Shown: positions 34,793 through 47,018, counted from the first letter of the stretch. The stretch is 64,000 nt of DNA from Prado023 sp963798745 (GCA_963798745.1 CAWCUF010000010.1:124001-188000); one strand, 5' to 3'. Program-made: numbers and translations. The notes: generated by a model from the sequence alone, not told the origin.

Positions 34793-36232
34793 TCAGTTCT
34801 CGAGGTTGATCATCACGTGCTTGATGCGCGTGTAGTCCTCGAAGCCGTACATGGACAGGTCCTTGCCGTAGCCGGAGCGCTTGAAGCCGCCGTGCGGCAT
34901 CTCGGCGATCAGCGGGATGTGCGTGTTGATCCAGACCGCGCCGAAGTCCAGGCTGCGCGCCATCCGCATCCCGCGGGCCAGGTCACGGGTCCAGACCGAG
35001 GAGGCCAGGCCGTACTGCACCCCGTTGGCCCATTCGAGGGCCTGGGCCTCGTCGGCGAAGCGCTGCACGGTCATCACGGGTCCGAAGATCTCGTTCTGCA
35101 CCATCTCGTCGTCCTGGCGCAGGCCGGCCACGACCGTCGGCGGGATGAAGAAGCCACGATCCCCCTGCCGGGATCCACCGGCGACGACCTGCGCGTGCGC
35201 CGGGGTGCGTTCGAGGAAGCCGAGCACCTGCGTCATCTGGCGCTCGTTGTTCATTGGGGGCACCAGGGCGTCGGGGTCACCGGGACCGCCCTCGTAGGTG
35301 GTGGGCGTGTTGCGCGCCTGCTCGGCCAGCGCGGCGACGAACTCGTCGTGGATCGCGTCAGCGACCAGCACCCGGGTGGCCGCCGTGCAGTCCTGGCCGG
35401 CGTTGAAGTAGCCGGCCACCGCCAGCCATTCGGCAGCCGCGGCGATGTCGGCGTCCTCGAACACCACCACCGGCGCCTTGCCGCCGAGCTCGAGGTGCAC
35501 CCGCTTGACGTCGGCGGCAGCGCTGGTTGCCACGGCCATGCCGGCGCGTACCGAGCCGGTGATCGAGACCATGTCCGGGCGCGGGTGCTCCACCAGGGCC
35601 TGACCCGTCGAGCGGTCCCCCGTGACGACGTTGAACACCCCGGCGGGCAGCGCGTCGGCGAACAGCTCGGCCATCCGCACCGTGGTGACCGGGGTGGTGT
35701 CCGAGGGCTTGAGCACCACGGTGTTGCCCGCAGCGATCGCCGGGGCGAACTTCCACACCGCCATCATCATGGGGTAGTTCCATGGGGTGACCTGGCCGAT
35801 GACCCCGACGGGCTCCCGACGGATCATGGAGGTGAAGCCCGCCATGTACTCGCCGGCGGACTTGCCCTCGAGGATCCGTGCGGCCCCGGCGAAGAACCGG
35901 AGCTGGTCGACCATCGGCGGGATCTCCTCGGCCGCGGTGACCGCGATCGCCTTGCCGGTGTTCTCGCTCTCCAGGGCGATCAGCTCGTCGGCGTTGGCCT
36001 CGACGATGTCGGCGATCCTGAGCAGGGCGGCCTGGCGCTGCGCGGGTGTGGTCCGGCCCCAGGACGCGAAGGCATCCGACGCGGCGCGGTAGGCGCGATC
36101 GATGTCCTGCGGCCCGGACACCACTGCCTGGGCGAACACCTCGCCCGTCGTCGGGTTGATCAGGTCCTGGGTCTCGCCGCCGAGGGCCTCGACCGGCTCA
36201 CCGTTGACGAAGTTGCGGATGGTGCGGCTCAC
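34793..36232 (-). CDS. Aminobutyraldehyde-type aldehyde dehydrogenase
   Basis: A 479-residue ALDH. Catalytic Cys282 in NAGQDCTAATR, Glu in HLELGGKAPVVVF, VTPWNYPMMMAVWKFAPAIA, and WINTHIPLIAEMPHGGFKRSG. The signature is the same as in the dehydrogenase at 31801, suggesting 4-aminobutyraldehyde or a related amino-aldehyde as substrate. The GTG at 36232 gives (M)SRTIRNFVNGEPV; the open frame continues upstream but is unconserved. It is divergent from the lrp-aminotransferase pair across 262 bases and is likely controlled with it. Confidence 0.9.
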   Translation of the reverse strand: MSRTIRNFVNGEPVEALGGETQDLINPTTGEVFAQAVVSGPQDIDRAYRAASDAFASWGRTTPAQRQAALLRIADIVEANADELIALESENTGKAIAVTAAEEIPPMVDQLRFFAGAARILEGKSAGEYMAGFTSMIRREPVGVIGQVTPWNYPMMMAVWKFAPAIAAGNTVVLKPSDTTPVTTVRMAELFADALPAGVFNVVTGDRSTGQALVEHPRPDMVSITGSVRAGMAVATSAAADVKRVHLELGGKAPVVVFEDADIAAAAEWLAVAGYFNAGQDCTAATRVLVADAIHDEFVAALAEQARNTPTTYEGGPGDPDALVPPMNNERQMTQVLGFLERTPAHAQVVAGGSRQGDRGFFIPPTVVAGLRQDDEMVQNEIFGPVMTVQRFADEAQALEWANGVQYGLASSVWTRDLARGMRMARSLDFGAVWINTHIPLIAEMPHGGFKRSGYGKDLSMYGFEDYTRIKHVMINLEN

Positions 36233-36426
36233 AGGGGCTCCTAGCGGCAGGTGCGGACGACTCGGCGGATCGCAGGGTGCGCTCTGGCTGCGGACGGTTG
36301 CACGGGGCGCTGGCCGCGCCCACGAGCCCCCAGACGCGCGGCCGATTGTAGCCGAGAACGCGCAGTCTGGCAGTGATGGGCGTGTCTTCATCTGCACAGT
36401 ACGAGCGCCCTCAGGTTGCGCATTCC

Positions 36427-36458
36427 GCAGATCCGTGGGCGTTGGACCACGGATCTGC
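36427..36458. promoter_or_regulatory. 12-bp inverted repeat upstream of lrp
   Basis: The perfect arms GCAGATCCGTGG (36427-36438) and CCACGGATCTGC (36447-36458) are separated by eight bases. It sits 37 bases before the lrp start in the divergent region, where an autoregulatory operator would be expected, though it could also form an mRNA hairpin. It shares the GATCCGTG/CACGGATC word with the hairpin at 28027. Confidence 0.5.
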
Positions 36459-36494
36459 TTGCATCTGGGAGTGCTGTGGGGTTGCATGGCGGCC

Positions 36495-36968
36495 ATGCCC
36501 TCGACCCCGCGGCCCCGCGCCGCGCCGCTCGACGACACAGCCAAGGCGATCATCGAGCAGCTCCAGCAGGACGGGCGGCGCGCCTACGCCACGATCGGAC
36601 GGGCCGTGGGCCTGTCCGAGGCCGCCGTGCGCCAGCGGGTCGGGCGCCTGGTCGAGTCCGGGGTGATCCAGATCGTGGCGGTCACCGACCCCATGCAGGT
36701 GGGCTTCCCGCGCGCGGCCATGCTCGGCATCCGGGTCGACGGCGACCTCGGCGAGGTCGCCGACCGCCTGGCCGAGGTCGACGAGGTCGACTACGTCGTG
36801 ATCACGGCCGGGGGTTTCGACATCCTGGCCGAGGTGGTGTGCGAGGACGACGAACACCTGCTCGAGATCATGAACCACAAGATCCGTGCCGTCCCGGGCG
36901 TGCGCAGCACCGAGACGTTCGTCTACCTGAAGCTGCGCAAGCAGACCTACACCTGGGGAACCCGATGA
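36495..36968 (+). CDS. Lrp/AsnC-family transcriptional regulator
   Basis: A 157-residue regulator. The N-terminal helix-turn-helix (about residues 10-60) contains IIEQLQQDGRRAYATIGRAV and LSEAAVRQRVGRLVESGVI; the C-terminal RAM effector domain contains VDYVVITAGGFDILAEVVC and a GVRSTETFVYLKL strand. Such proteins sense amino acids or related ligands. It overlaps the aminotransferase start by four bases (ATGA) and is divergent from an aldehyde dehydrogenase, so it very likely controls both. An alternative ATG at 36486 would add three residues. Confidence 0.92.
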   Translation: MPSTPRPRAAPLDDTAKAIIEQLQQDGRRAYATIGRAVGLSEAAVRQRVGRLVESGVIQIVAVTDPMQVGFPRAAMLGIRVDGDLGEVADRLAEVDEVDYVVITAGGFDILAEVVCEDDEHLLEIMNHKIRAVPGVRSTETFVYLKLRKQTYTWGTR

Positions 36969-38365
36969 CCATCAGCGACATGTCCTTCACCGAGCGCGGC
37001 GAGGACAGTCTGGCCGACCTGGCCCGCGACCGGCTGTGGATGCACTTCACGCGCCACTCGGTCTACGAGGACGGCAGCGGCCACGTCCCCATCATCGTCC
37101 GCGGCGAGGGCGCGCGGATCTGGGACGACCAGGGCAAGTCCTACCTCGACGGGTTGGCCGGGCTGTTCACCGTCCAGGTGGGCCACGGGCGGGCCGAGAT
37201 CGCCGAGGCCATGGCCGCGCAGGCCGCCCAGTTGGCCTACTTCCCGCTGTGGTCCTACGCCCACCCGAGCGCCATCGAGCTGGCCGACCGGCTTGCCGGC
37301 CTGGCCCCGGCCGACCTCAATCGGACCTTCTTCACCTCCGGTGGCGGGGAAGCCGTCGAGTCGGCGTGGAAGCTGGCCAAGCAGTACTACAAGCTCACCG
37401 GCCGGCCGACCAAGCACAAGGTGATCAGCCGGAACGTCGCCTACCACGGCACCCCGCAGGGTGCGCTGAGCATCACCGGGATCCCGGCCGCGAAGGTCCC
37501 GTTCGAGCCCCTGGTCCCCGGTGCCCACAAGGCCCCGAACACCAACTTCTACCGGGCGCCGCTGCACGCCGACGACGAGGTCGCGTTCGGTCGGTGGGCC
37601 GCCGACCGGATCGGCGAGGCGATCGAGTTCGAGGGTCCTGACAGTGTGGCCGCCGTCTTCATCGAGCCGGTACAGAACTCCGGAGGCTGCTTCCCGCCGC
37701 CGCCCGGCTACCTGCAGCGGGTGCGCGAGATCTGCGACCAGTACGACGTCCTGCTGGTCGCCGACGAGACCATCTGCGCGATGGGCCGGATCGGCGACTA
37801 TTTCGCGATGAGCCGGTTCGGCGTGCAGCCCGACATCATCACCTTCGCCAAGGGCCTGACCTCCGGGTACTCGCCCATGGGCGCGATGATGGTCCACGAC
37901 CGCCTGTTCGAGCCGTTCGCCCAGGGCACCCACACGTTCCTGCACGGCTACACGTGGGGTGGGCACCCGGTCTCGGCAGCAGCGGCGCTGGCCAACCTCG
38001 ACATCTTCGAGCGCGAAGGCCTCAACGCCCACGTGCGGGCCCACGAGGGCGCTTTCCGGGCCACGCTGGAGAAGCTGCTCGACCTGCCGATCGTCGGCGA
38101 CGTGCGCGGGGCCGGGTACTTCTACGGCATCGAGCTGGTCAAGGACAGGGCCACCAAGCAGACCTTCGACGAAGCCGAGTCCGAGCGCCTGCTGCGCGGG
38201 TTCCTGTCCAAGGCGCTGTTCGACGCCGGCCTCTACTGCCGGGCCGACGACCGCGGCGACCCCGTGATCCAACTCGCCCCACCGCTGATCATCGGCCAGC
38301 CGGAGTTCGACGAGATCGAGGCCATCCTGCGCTCGGTGCTCACCGAGGGGATGTCGCTGCTCTGA
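36965..38365 (+). CDS. Class-III omega-aminotransferase
   Basis: A 466-residue PLP enzyme. The PLP lysine is Lys296 in ITFAKGLTSGYSPMGA, the cofactor Asp is in LLVADETICAMGRIG, and other blocks are FTSGGGEAVESAWKLAKQYY and HGYTWGGHPVSAAAAL. It belongs to the putrescine/beta-alanine/taurine:pyruvate aminotransferase group. In actinobacterial clusters with aminobutyraldehyde dehydrogenase it probably deaminates putrescine or another omega-amine. Translationally coupled to lrp. The exact amine donor is not determinable from sequence. Confidence 0.9.
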   Translation: MTISDMSFTERGEDSLADLARDRLWMHFTRHSVYEDGSGHVPIIVRGEGARIWDDQGKSYLDGLAGLFTVQVGHGRAEIAEAMAAQAAQLAYFPLWSYAHPSAIELADRLAGLAPADLNRTFFTSGGGEAVESAWKLAKQYYKLTGRPTKHKVISRNVAYHGTPQGALSITGIPAAKVPFEPLVPGAHKAPNTNFYRAPLHADDEVAFGRWAADRIGEAIEFEGPDSVAAVFIEPVQNSGGCFPPPPGYLQRVREICDQYDVLLVADETICAMGRIGDYFAMSRFGVQPDIITFAKGLTSGYSPMGAMMVHDRLFEPFAQGTHTFLHGYTWGGHPVSAAAALANLDIFEREGLNAHVRAHEGAFRATLEKLLDLPIVGDVRGAGYFYGIELVKDRATKQTFDEAESERLLRGFLSKALFDAGLYCRADDRGDPVIQLAPPLIIGQPEFDEIEAILRSVLTEGMSLL

Positions 38366-38386
38366 AGCCTGGGCACGACCGAGCCA

Positions 38387-38406
38387 CCGGGGCCGATCCG
38401 CCCCGG
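38387..38406 (+). terminator. Short GC-rich hairpin after the aminotransferase
   Basis: CCGGGGC (38387-38393) and GCCCCGG (38400-38406) with a six-base loop, 22 bases past the stop. The rest of the 292-base gap to putA shows no recognisable gene; an Arg-rich frame after a GTG near 38439 has no similarity I can name. Confidence 0.5.
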
Positions 38407-38657
38407 CGCCACCACCGCACCAGCCCCCGAGGGATCGTGTCCGCCCAGACTCCCCGCACCACCCCGTCCCGGCACGCCGAGCGCGCGTCCCACGACCTGG
38501 TCGCGGCACGCCAGGTCCTGGCCGATGCGCTGCTCGGGCGGATGCCGAGGAGGCCGGCTGGCCGGCCGATCCGGTGCCCCCCAATCCGGCCGTCCCGACC
38601 GCACCGCACTGACTTCCGGCGCCCCCTGCATTGAGTTCAGCCCGCAGCAGGACGACC

Positions 38658-41600
38658 ATGAGTCTCGTGGACACCGATTCCCTGAACCTGCCTGCCGCCC
38701 GCCCCGACGCCGACGAGGTGGTCGACCGGGCTGTGGCCCGCGCGGCCCGTTGGATGAACGCGGCGCAGGGCCAGCGGACCCACCGCGAGAAGGCCAACCG
38801 GCGCAGGCTCACCCGCCTGCTGGCCGACCCCGCCGGGCTGCCGGTGACGATGGCCCTGACCGATGAGGTCATGCGGATCAGCGACCCGCCCCGGGCAGCC
38901 GCCACCCTGCGCGAAGCGGCCGACGCCTCCAACCCGGCCGCGCTCGGCCTGCGCGACCATGTCGGCCTGCAGGCCCTGCGCAGGATCTCCCGGGTCGCGC
39001 CGCGCTCGAGCATGCGCCTGGTGCACTGGCAGGTGCGCGACGCCTCGACCGGCATCATCCTGCCGGCCGAGCCCGCGCCCCTGCGTACCCATCTGGAACA
39101 CCGGGCCGCGGAAGGGGCCCGGCTGAACATCAACGTCCTGGGCGAGGCCGTCCTCGGCGAGCAGGAGGCCACCCGGCGCCTGGACCGGGTCATCGAGATG
39201 CTCGGCCGTCCGGAGGTCACCTACATCTCGGTGAAGATCTCGGCGATCGCCGCCCAGTTGAGCACCTATGACCACGAAGGCTCCGTGCGCCGCGTCGCCG
39301 AACGCCTGCGTCGGCTGTACCTGGCGGCGAACGCCACCAGCCCGCGCACGTTCGTCAACCTCGACATGGAGGAGTACCGCGACCTGGAGCTGACCCTCGA
39401 CGCGTTCACGACAGTGCTGGCCGAGCCGGAGTTCGCCGACACCGACGCGGGCATCGTCCTGCAGGCCTACCTGCCCGAGAGCCACGCCGCGTTCCAACGG
39501 CTGCTGGCCTGGTCGCGCGCCCGGCGCGACGCGGGCGGTGGCCGGATCAAGGTCCGCATCGTCAAGGGCGCGAACCTCGCCATGGAGTCCGCGGAGGGCC
39601 AGGTGCACGGCTGGACGCCAGCCCCCTACGGTTCCAAGGCCGAGGTCGACGCCTCGTGGAAGCGGCTGGTGGATGCGGCGGTGCGCCCGGAGAACGCCGA
39701 CGCGGTGCGGATCGGGATCGCCAGCCACAACCTGTTCGACCTGGCCTGGTCGCTGGAGGTCGCCGCAGCCCGGGACGTGCCTGAGCAGGTCGACATGGAG
39801 ATGCTCGAGGGGATGGCCAACGCCGAGGCGCTTGCCATCATCGGCGACGTCGGCTCCGTGCTGCTCTACGCCCCGGTGACGACGCGCGACGACTTCGCCT
39901 CCGCTGTCGCCTATCTGGTGCGCCGCCTCGACGAGAACACCGCCCCGGAGAACTTCCTGCGTGCCTCGTTCAGCCTCACGGTCGGCTCAGCGACGTTCGA
40001 CGAGCAGGAGCAGCGGTTCCGCGCGGCAGTGGCGGCCCGGCACACGGTCGCCACCGAGTCGCGCCGACACGCCCCGGCCGAGGAGGTGGGCACCGAGCCG
40101 ATCACGGAGGGCCTTTTCGACAACGAGCCGGAGATCGACCTCACCCGCCCGGAGGAGCGCGCCCTGATCGAGGCAGCCCTCAACCGGCACTCCCCCGGCT
40201 GGGATCGCCCCGTGCCGGTCGTGGTGGCCGGCGTCGAACGCTCCGACGGCGTCGAACCCGGCAGCAACCCGAGCGCCGGCGGCACACCCTGGTACCGGTA
40301 CTGCGTGGCGACCACCGAGATCATCGACGAGGCCGTGGCCACCGCGCAGGCGGCAGTCGCCGAGTGGGAGGCCCGCGGCCCCCGGGATCGGGCCCGGATC
40401 CTCTGGGAAGCCGCTCGGGTGATGACCGACGAGCGCCACGACACCCTGGCGGTGATGTCCCTGGACGCCGGCAAGACCATGGACCAGGGCATCCCGGAGG
40501 TCGCCGAGGCGATCGACTTCGCACGCTTCTACGGCCGCACCGCGATCCAGACGCTGAGCCAGCCCGCCCCGAGCACCCCGGTCGGGGTGGTCGTCGTGGT
40601 CCCGCCGTGGAACTTCCCCTACGCGATCCCCTCCGGCGGGGTGCTCGCAAGCCTGGCCGCCGGCAACGCCGTCATCCTCAAACCGGCGCCGGAGTCGGTG
40701 GCCACGGCCTGGCTGCTGGTCCAGCAGCTCTGGCGCGCCGGGGTGCCGCGCACCGTGCTGCAGTTCCTACCCACCCGCGACGACGAGGTCGGCGCGCACC
40801 TGGTCACGCACCCCGAGGTCGGTGCGGTGATCCTGACCGGGTCCTGGGACACCGCCCGGCTGTTCACCTCGTGGCGGGCGGACCTGCGCCTGCTGGCCGA
40901 GACCTCGGGCAAGAACGCGCTGCTCATCTCGGCCACCGCCGACATCGACGCGGCCGTCAAGGACCTGGTCGCCAGCTCGTTCGGGCACGCGGGTCAGAAG
41001 TGCTCGGCGGCCAGCCTGGCCATCGTCGAGGCCTCCGTGCACGACAACCCGGCGTTCCTGCGCCAACTGCACGACGCGGTCACCACGCAGGTGGTCGGGC
41101 CGGCTCCGGACCCGGCCAGCCTGATCGGACCGGTCATCCGCCCCGCGCAGGGCCCACTGCTGCGCGCGCTGACCGTCCTGGAACCCGGCGAGTCCTGGCT
41201 GGTGGAGCCCCGCCCACTCGACGACACCGGGCGCCTGTGGAGCCCGGGCGTGAAGCTCGGGGTCCAGCCCGGCTCGTGGACGCACCGCACCGAGTGGTTC
41301 GGCCCGGTCCTCGGGGTCATGCGCGCCCCCGATCTGGACACCGCCATCGAGTGGCAGAACGCCGTCGACTACGGCCTGACCGCCGGCATCCACGCCCTGG
41401 ACACCGGCGAGTGCGAGACCTGGATCTCGCGGGTCCAGGCCGGCAATGCCTACGTCAACCGGGGCACTACCGGCGCGGTCGTCAACCGACAGCCGTTCGG
41501 CGGTTGGAAGAAGTCGTCGGTGGGCCCGAATGCCAAAGCCGGCGGGGAGAACTACGTGGCGTGCCTGCGCGACTGGGCCCCGGGCCAGAGCGCCCTGACC

Positions 41601-42089
41601 AACGACGACGTACAGGCCTGGTGGGCGCAGATCGGCAGCGTGGCCCGCGACCTCACGGGCCTCACGGTGGAGCGCAACCTGGTCCGCTACCGGCCGCTCA
41701 CCGCTCCGGTGCTGGTCCGCATCGACGCGGACACCCGCGCCGTCGACCTGGAGTCCGTGCGCCGACTGGCGGCCCGGACCGGAACCCCGATCCTGCTCAG
41801 CGCCACGGTCTCCCGAGGCGCGGACACAGTGGTCGAGTCACTGGATCAGGCGCGTGCCCGGGTGGCGCAGGGCACCGTGAGCCGGGTGCGCTGGCTCTCG
41901 GGCGAGGACGCCGGCGACCTGGCCCTGGTCGCCCTGGACGCCGGAGTCAGCGTGGACCGGCGCCCGATCGCGGGCAGCGTGGCGGTGGAGGCCCCCCGCT
42001 GGATGCACGAGCAGAGCGTGTGCATGACGGCCCATCGCTACGGCAACGTCGGCGCCGGCCCACAACCCCGGGTGCCCGGCGGCCGCTGA
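38658..42089 (+). CDS. putA: Bifunctional proline dehydrogenase / P5C dehydrogenase
   Basis: A 1143-residue enzyme oxidising proline to glutamate in two steps. The N-terminal FAD proline dehydrogenase barrel (about residues 90-470) includes YISVKISAIAAQL, FVNLDMEEYRDLELT, VRIVKGANLAMES and LVRRLDENTAPENFLRASF. The P5C dehydrogenase (about 500-1000) has Glu748 in LLAETSGKNALL and catalytic Cys782 in SFGHAGQKCSAAS, with VVVPPWNFPYAIPSGG. A C-terminal extension of about 140 residues is less conserved. There is no N-terminal ribbon-helix-helix domain, so unlike E. coli PutA it should not be a repressor. The ATG at 38658 has AGGA six bases upstream. Confidence 0.95.
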   Translation: MSLVDTDSLNLPAARPDADEVVDRAVARAARWMNAAQGQRTHREKANRRRLTRLLADPAGLPVTMALTDEVMRISDPPRAAATLREAADASNPAALGLRDHVGLQALRRISRVAPRSSMRLVHWQVRDASTGIILPAEPAPLRTHLEHRAAEGARLNINVLGEAVLGEQEATRRLDRVIEMLGRPEVTYISVKISAIAAQLSTYDHEGSVRRVAERLRRLYLAANATSPRTFVNLDMEEYRDLELTLDAFTTVLAEPEFADTDAGIVLQAYLPESHAAFQRLLAWSRARRDAGGGRIKVRIVKGANLAMESAEGQVHGWTPAPYGSKAEVDASWKRLVDAAVRPENADAVRIGIASHNLFDLAWSLEVAAARDVPEQVDMEMLEGMANAEALAIIGDVGSVLLYAPVTTRDDFASAVAYLVRRLDENTAPENFLRASFSLTVGSATFDEQEQRFRAAVAARHTVATESRRHAPAEEVGTEPITEGLFDNEPEIDLTRPEERALIEAALNRHSPGWDRPVPVVVAGVERSDGVEPGSNPSAGGTPWYRYCVATTEIIDEAVATAQAAVAEWEARGPRDRARILWEAARVMTDERHDTLAVMSLDAGKTMDQGIPEVAEAIDFARFYGRTAIQTLSQPAPSTPVGVVVVVPPWNFPYAIPSGGVLASLAAGNAVILKPAPESVATAWLLVQQLWRAGVPRTVLQFLPTRDDEVGAHLVTHPEVGAVILTGSWDTARLFTSWRADLRLLAETSGKNALLISATADIDAAVKDLVASSFGHAGQKCSAASLAIVEASVHDNPAFLRQLHDAVTTQVVGPAPDPASLIGPVIRPAQGPLLRALTVLEPGESWLVEPRPLDDTGRLWSPGVKLGVQPGSWTHRTEWFGPVLGVMRAPDLDTAIEWQNAVDYGLTAGIHALDTGECETWISRVQAGNAYVNRGTTGAVVNRQPFGGWKKSSVGPNAKAGGENYVACLRDWAPGQSALTNDDVQAWWAQIGSVARDLTGLTVERNLVRYRPLTAPVLVRIDADTRAVDLESVRRLAARTGTPILLSATVSRGADTVVESLDQARARVAQGTVSRVRWLSGEDAGDLALVALDAGVSVDRRPIAGSVAVEAPRWMHEQSVCMTAHRYGNVGAGPQPRVPGGR

Positions 42090-42112
42090 CCCAACGCAGG
42101 ACCGTGCATCAT

Positions 42113-42139
42113 CGATCCGGCACCCCAAGTGCTGGATCG
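42113..42139. terminator. Hairpin between convergent putA and hotdog gene
   Basis: CGATCCGGCAC (42113-42123) and GTGCTGGATCG (42129-42139) pair over 11 bases with one G-U and a five-base loop. It starts 23 bases past putA and ends 39 bases from the opposing stop. Another GATCC/GGATC hairpin. Confidence 0.7.
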
Positions 42140-42177
42140 AGAAGCAAGGACCTCCTGGGTGCGTCGCGCGTGGGCGA

Positions 42178-42627
42178 TCAGCGGCGGACCGGCTTGAGCG
42201 TCCAGAGGAAGGAGGCCTCGCCGGTGACCGTCCAGTCCTCGGTGGACAGGGCCACCTCGATGCGGAACTCCGGACGCTCGCCGGCCTCGAGCGTGGCCAG
42301 GATGACCTCCGGGTGATCGTGCAGCAGCGCCTCGGCGTACATCGGGCCCATCGCGATCTTCTTGAACTTGATGCTCGCATCGACGGCCAGCGGCGTGGCC
42401 CGGTCCAGGTGCATCCCGAAGTTGCCCAGCACGATCGCGCCGGTGGCCGTCTCAGCCAGGGTGAACATCGCGCCGGCGTGGATGCCCCCGATGTGGTTGT
42501 GGAACGCGGCCTGGTCAGGCATGCGCAGCAGCACCCGTTGCGGGTCGAGCTCGAGGAACTCGATGTTCAACGTCCCGACCATGGGCACGGCGGTGGGCAT
42601 CTGCGACGCGAGGGTGGTGAAGTCCAT
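42178..42627 (-). CDS. Hotdog-fold thioesterase-like protein (DUF4442)
   Basis: A 149-residue protein. HNHIGGIHAGAMFTLAETATG is the hotdog central-helix block with the conserved HxG-HAGA pattern seen in DUF4442/PaaI-type acyl-CoA thioesterases, and ATPLAVDASIKFKKIAMG forms later strands. Substrate unknown. The ATG at 42627 is clear. It is divergent from the HAD gene by 91 bases and convergent with putA. Confidence 0.85.
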   Translation of the reverse strand: MDFTTLASQMPTAVPMVGTLNIEFLELDPQRVLLRMPDQAAFHNHIGGIHAGAMFTLAETATGAIVLGNFGMHLDRATPLAVDASIKFKKIAMGPMYAEALLHDHPEVILATLEAGERPEFRIEVALSTEDWTVTGEASFLWTLKPVRR

Positions 42628-42718
42628 GGTTGGACGCTACCGGGGGCGCGAGCGGGGGCCCCGGCCCGGGTCGGCCACATCCTGCTGGCAGTCTGCTGGC
42701 GGCGGTAGCGTCGGGTCC

Positions 42719-43273
42719 GTGACCGACACTCCCACCACCGCGCGGCGCAGCGTCGCGGTCTTCGACATCGACGGGGTCCTGGCCGATGTGCGCCACCGAC
42801 TGCACCACGTGGCCAGCCGGCCCAAGGACTGGGAGGCCTTCTTCGGGGCCGCGCCCGGGGACCCGGCGCTGCCGCAGGGCCTGGCCGCGGTGACCACAGC
42901 GGCCGGGGCGGGGCATGCGGTCATCTACCTGACCGGCCGACCTGAGCGCTGCCGGGTGGCCACCGTGGACTGGCTGGCCGCCCAGGGCCTGCCCTCCGGT
43001 GAACTGTTCATGCGCGCGGACACCGACCGGCGGCCCGCCCGGATCACCAAGGTGGCCACCCTGCGCCGGCTGACCCGCCGGTACGAGGTGGCCGTGTTCG
43101 TCGACGACGACGCAGCGGTGGTCGAGGCGGTGCGTGCGGCCGGCTTCCCCGTGCTGCACGCCCTGTGGATGGGACCCTCGACCTCAGGTGCAGACTCAGC
43201 CCCCGACCTGCCCTCGGCCATCTCGACCCAGGACGTGCTGTTCGAGATCCAGGAGGCTGAGGGCCGCACCTGA
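42719..43273 (+). CDS. HAD-family phosphatase (acid phosphatase-like)
   Basis: A 184-residue HAD protein. Motif I VFDIDGVLADVRHRL has both aspartates; motif II is IYLTGRPERCR; the motif III Lys is likely in ITKVATL; motif IV is VAVFVDDDAAVV. The TGRPE...R block resembles polynucleotide-kinase-3'-phosphatase-like or small acid phosphatases. The start is the GTG at 42719. No operon partners; the substrate is unknown. Confidence 0.82.
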   Translation: MTDTPTTARRSVAVFDIDGVLADVRHRLHHVASRPKDWEAFFGAAPGDPALPQGLAAVTTAAGAGHAVIYLTGRPERCRVATVDWLAAQGLPSGELFMRADTDRRPARITKVATLRRLTRRYEVAVFVDDDAAVVEAVRAAGFPVLHALWMGPSTSGADSAPDLPSAISTQDVLFEIQEAEGRT

Positions 43274-43350
43274 CGCGCCGGGCACGCCCATGATCGGTGT
43301 GGGTGCGACGCCCTGGAAGCCGGACCAGCCGCATGGCTCATGAGCCGTGA

Positions 43351-46278
<2,928 letters not shown>

Positions 46279-46336
46279 GCGAGCCAGCGTAGTGGCGCGT
46301 GCGCGATGGCACCCGATGGCGCCGCGCCGGGCGTGC

Positions 46337-46897
46337 TCAGCCGATCTGGCGCTTGCGGCGCCGAGCGGACAACTCGTCGTCGCTGGGGCTCGAGGCGCCC
46401 GTGCTGCGTTCGGCCGGCAGGCTCGACAGGGTGCCCTCCACCTCGCGCCACACCTTGCCCACGGCGATGCCGAAGACTCCCTGACCGCCGCGCACCAGGT
46501 CGATCACCTCGTCCTCGCTGGTGCACTCGTACACGCTGGCGCCGTCGCTCATGAGCGTCAGTGTGGCCAGGTCCTCGACACCACGGGCCCGCAGGTGGGT
46601 CACCGCGGTCCGGATGTTCTGCAGCGAGACGCCGGTGTCGAGCAGTCGCTTGACGACCTTGAGCACCAGGATGTCGCGGAAGCTGTAGAGGCGCTGGGTG
46701 CCGGACCCCGTCGCCGGGCGGACCGAGGGCTCGACCAGCCCGGTACGTGCCCAGTAGTCCAGCTGTCGGTAGGTGATCTCCGCAGCCGAGCAGGCCACCG
46801 GACCCCGAAAGCCCACGTCCTCAGGCACCGAGGATTGCGGCACGTCGAACAGCGCGCCCTGGACCTCGTACTGGCGGCCCGTGTCCTCAGCTGACAT
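46337..46897 (-). CDS. MerR-family transcriptional regulator (Rv1830-like)
   Basis: A 186-residue regulator. The winged helix lies at about residues 38-105: ITYRQLDYWARTGLVEPSVR then LYSFRDILVLKVVKRLLDTG. Unlike many MerR proteins it has a 35-residue N-terminal extension and no metal-binding C-terminus. Position (after DUF151, before gcvP) and sequence match Rv1830 of Mycobacterium tuberculosis. A MerR-type promoter with dyads in its spacer lies immediately upstream, implying autoregulation and control of gcvP. Confidence 0.9.
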   Translation of the reverse strand: MSAEDTGRQYEVQGALFDVPQSSVPEDVGFRGPVACSAAEITYRQLDYWARTGLVEPSVRPATGSGTQRLYSFRDILVLKVVKRLLDTGVSLQNIRTAVTHLRARGVEDLATLTLMSDGASVYECTSEDEVIDLVRGGQGVFGIAVGKVWREVEGTLSSLPAERSTGASSPSDDELSARRRKRQIG

Positions 46898-46963
46898 ACC
46901 GGCATCCTCTGGTCGATCGGATATTGCGCCGACGTAGTTACACCGACGTGTTTCGCTGACCCG

Positions 46964-46992
46964 AAACTAGGCCCCTGTGGTGGCCACGTCAA
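46964..46992 (-). promoter_or_regulatory. Sigma70-type promoter, proximal, for merR
   Basis: Read leftward: -35 TTGACG (46992-46987), 17-base spacer, -10 TAGTTT (46969-46964), 67 bases before the merR ATG. This conventional spacing contrasts with the second, 20-spacer promoter further upstream. Confidence 0.5.
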
Positions 46993-47018
46993 CGCCCGCA
47001 CTTCCGACACGCCGAGCG

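Noticed and set aside
34561..34835. Two short + strand frames in the gap beside the aldehyde dehydrogenase
   Set aside because: They run through strong hairpins and into the antisense of a real gene.
38439..38634. Possible small gene after a GTG between the aminotransferase and putA
   Set aside because: The Arg/Pro-rich translation has no similarity I can name and no ribosome site; more likely an untranslated spacer.
43332..43349. CATGGCTCATGAGCCGTG palindrome between HAD and gcvP
   Set aside because: The loop would be only two to four bases and the stem is short; not enough to call a terminator.
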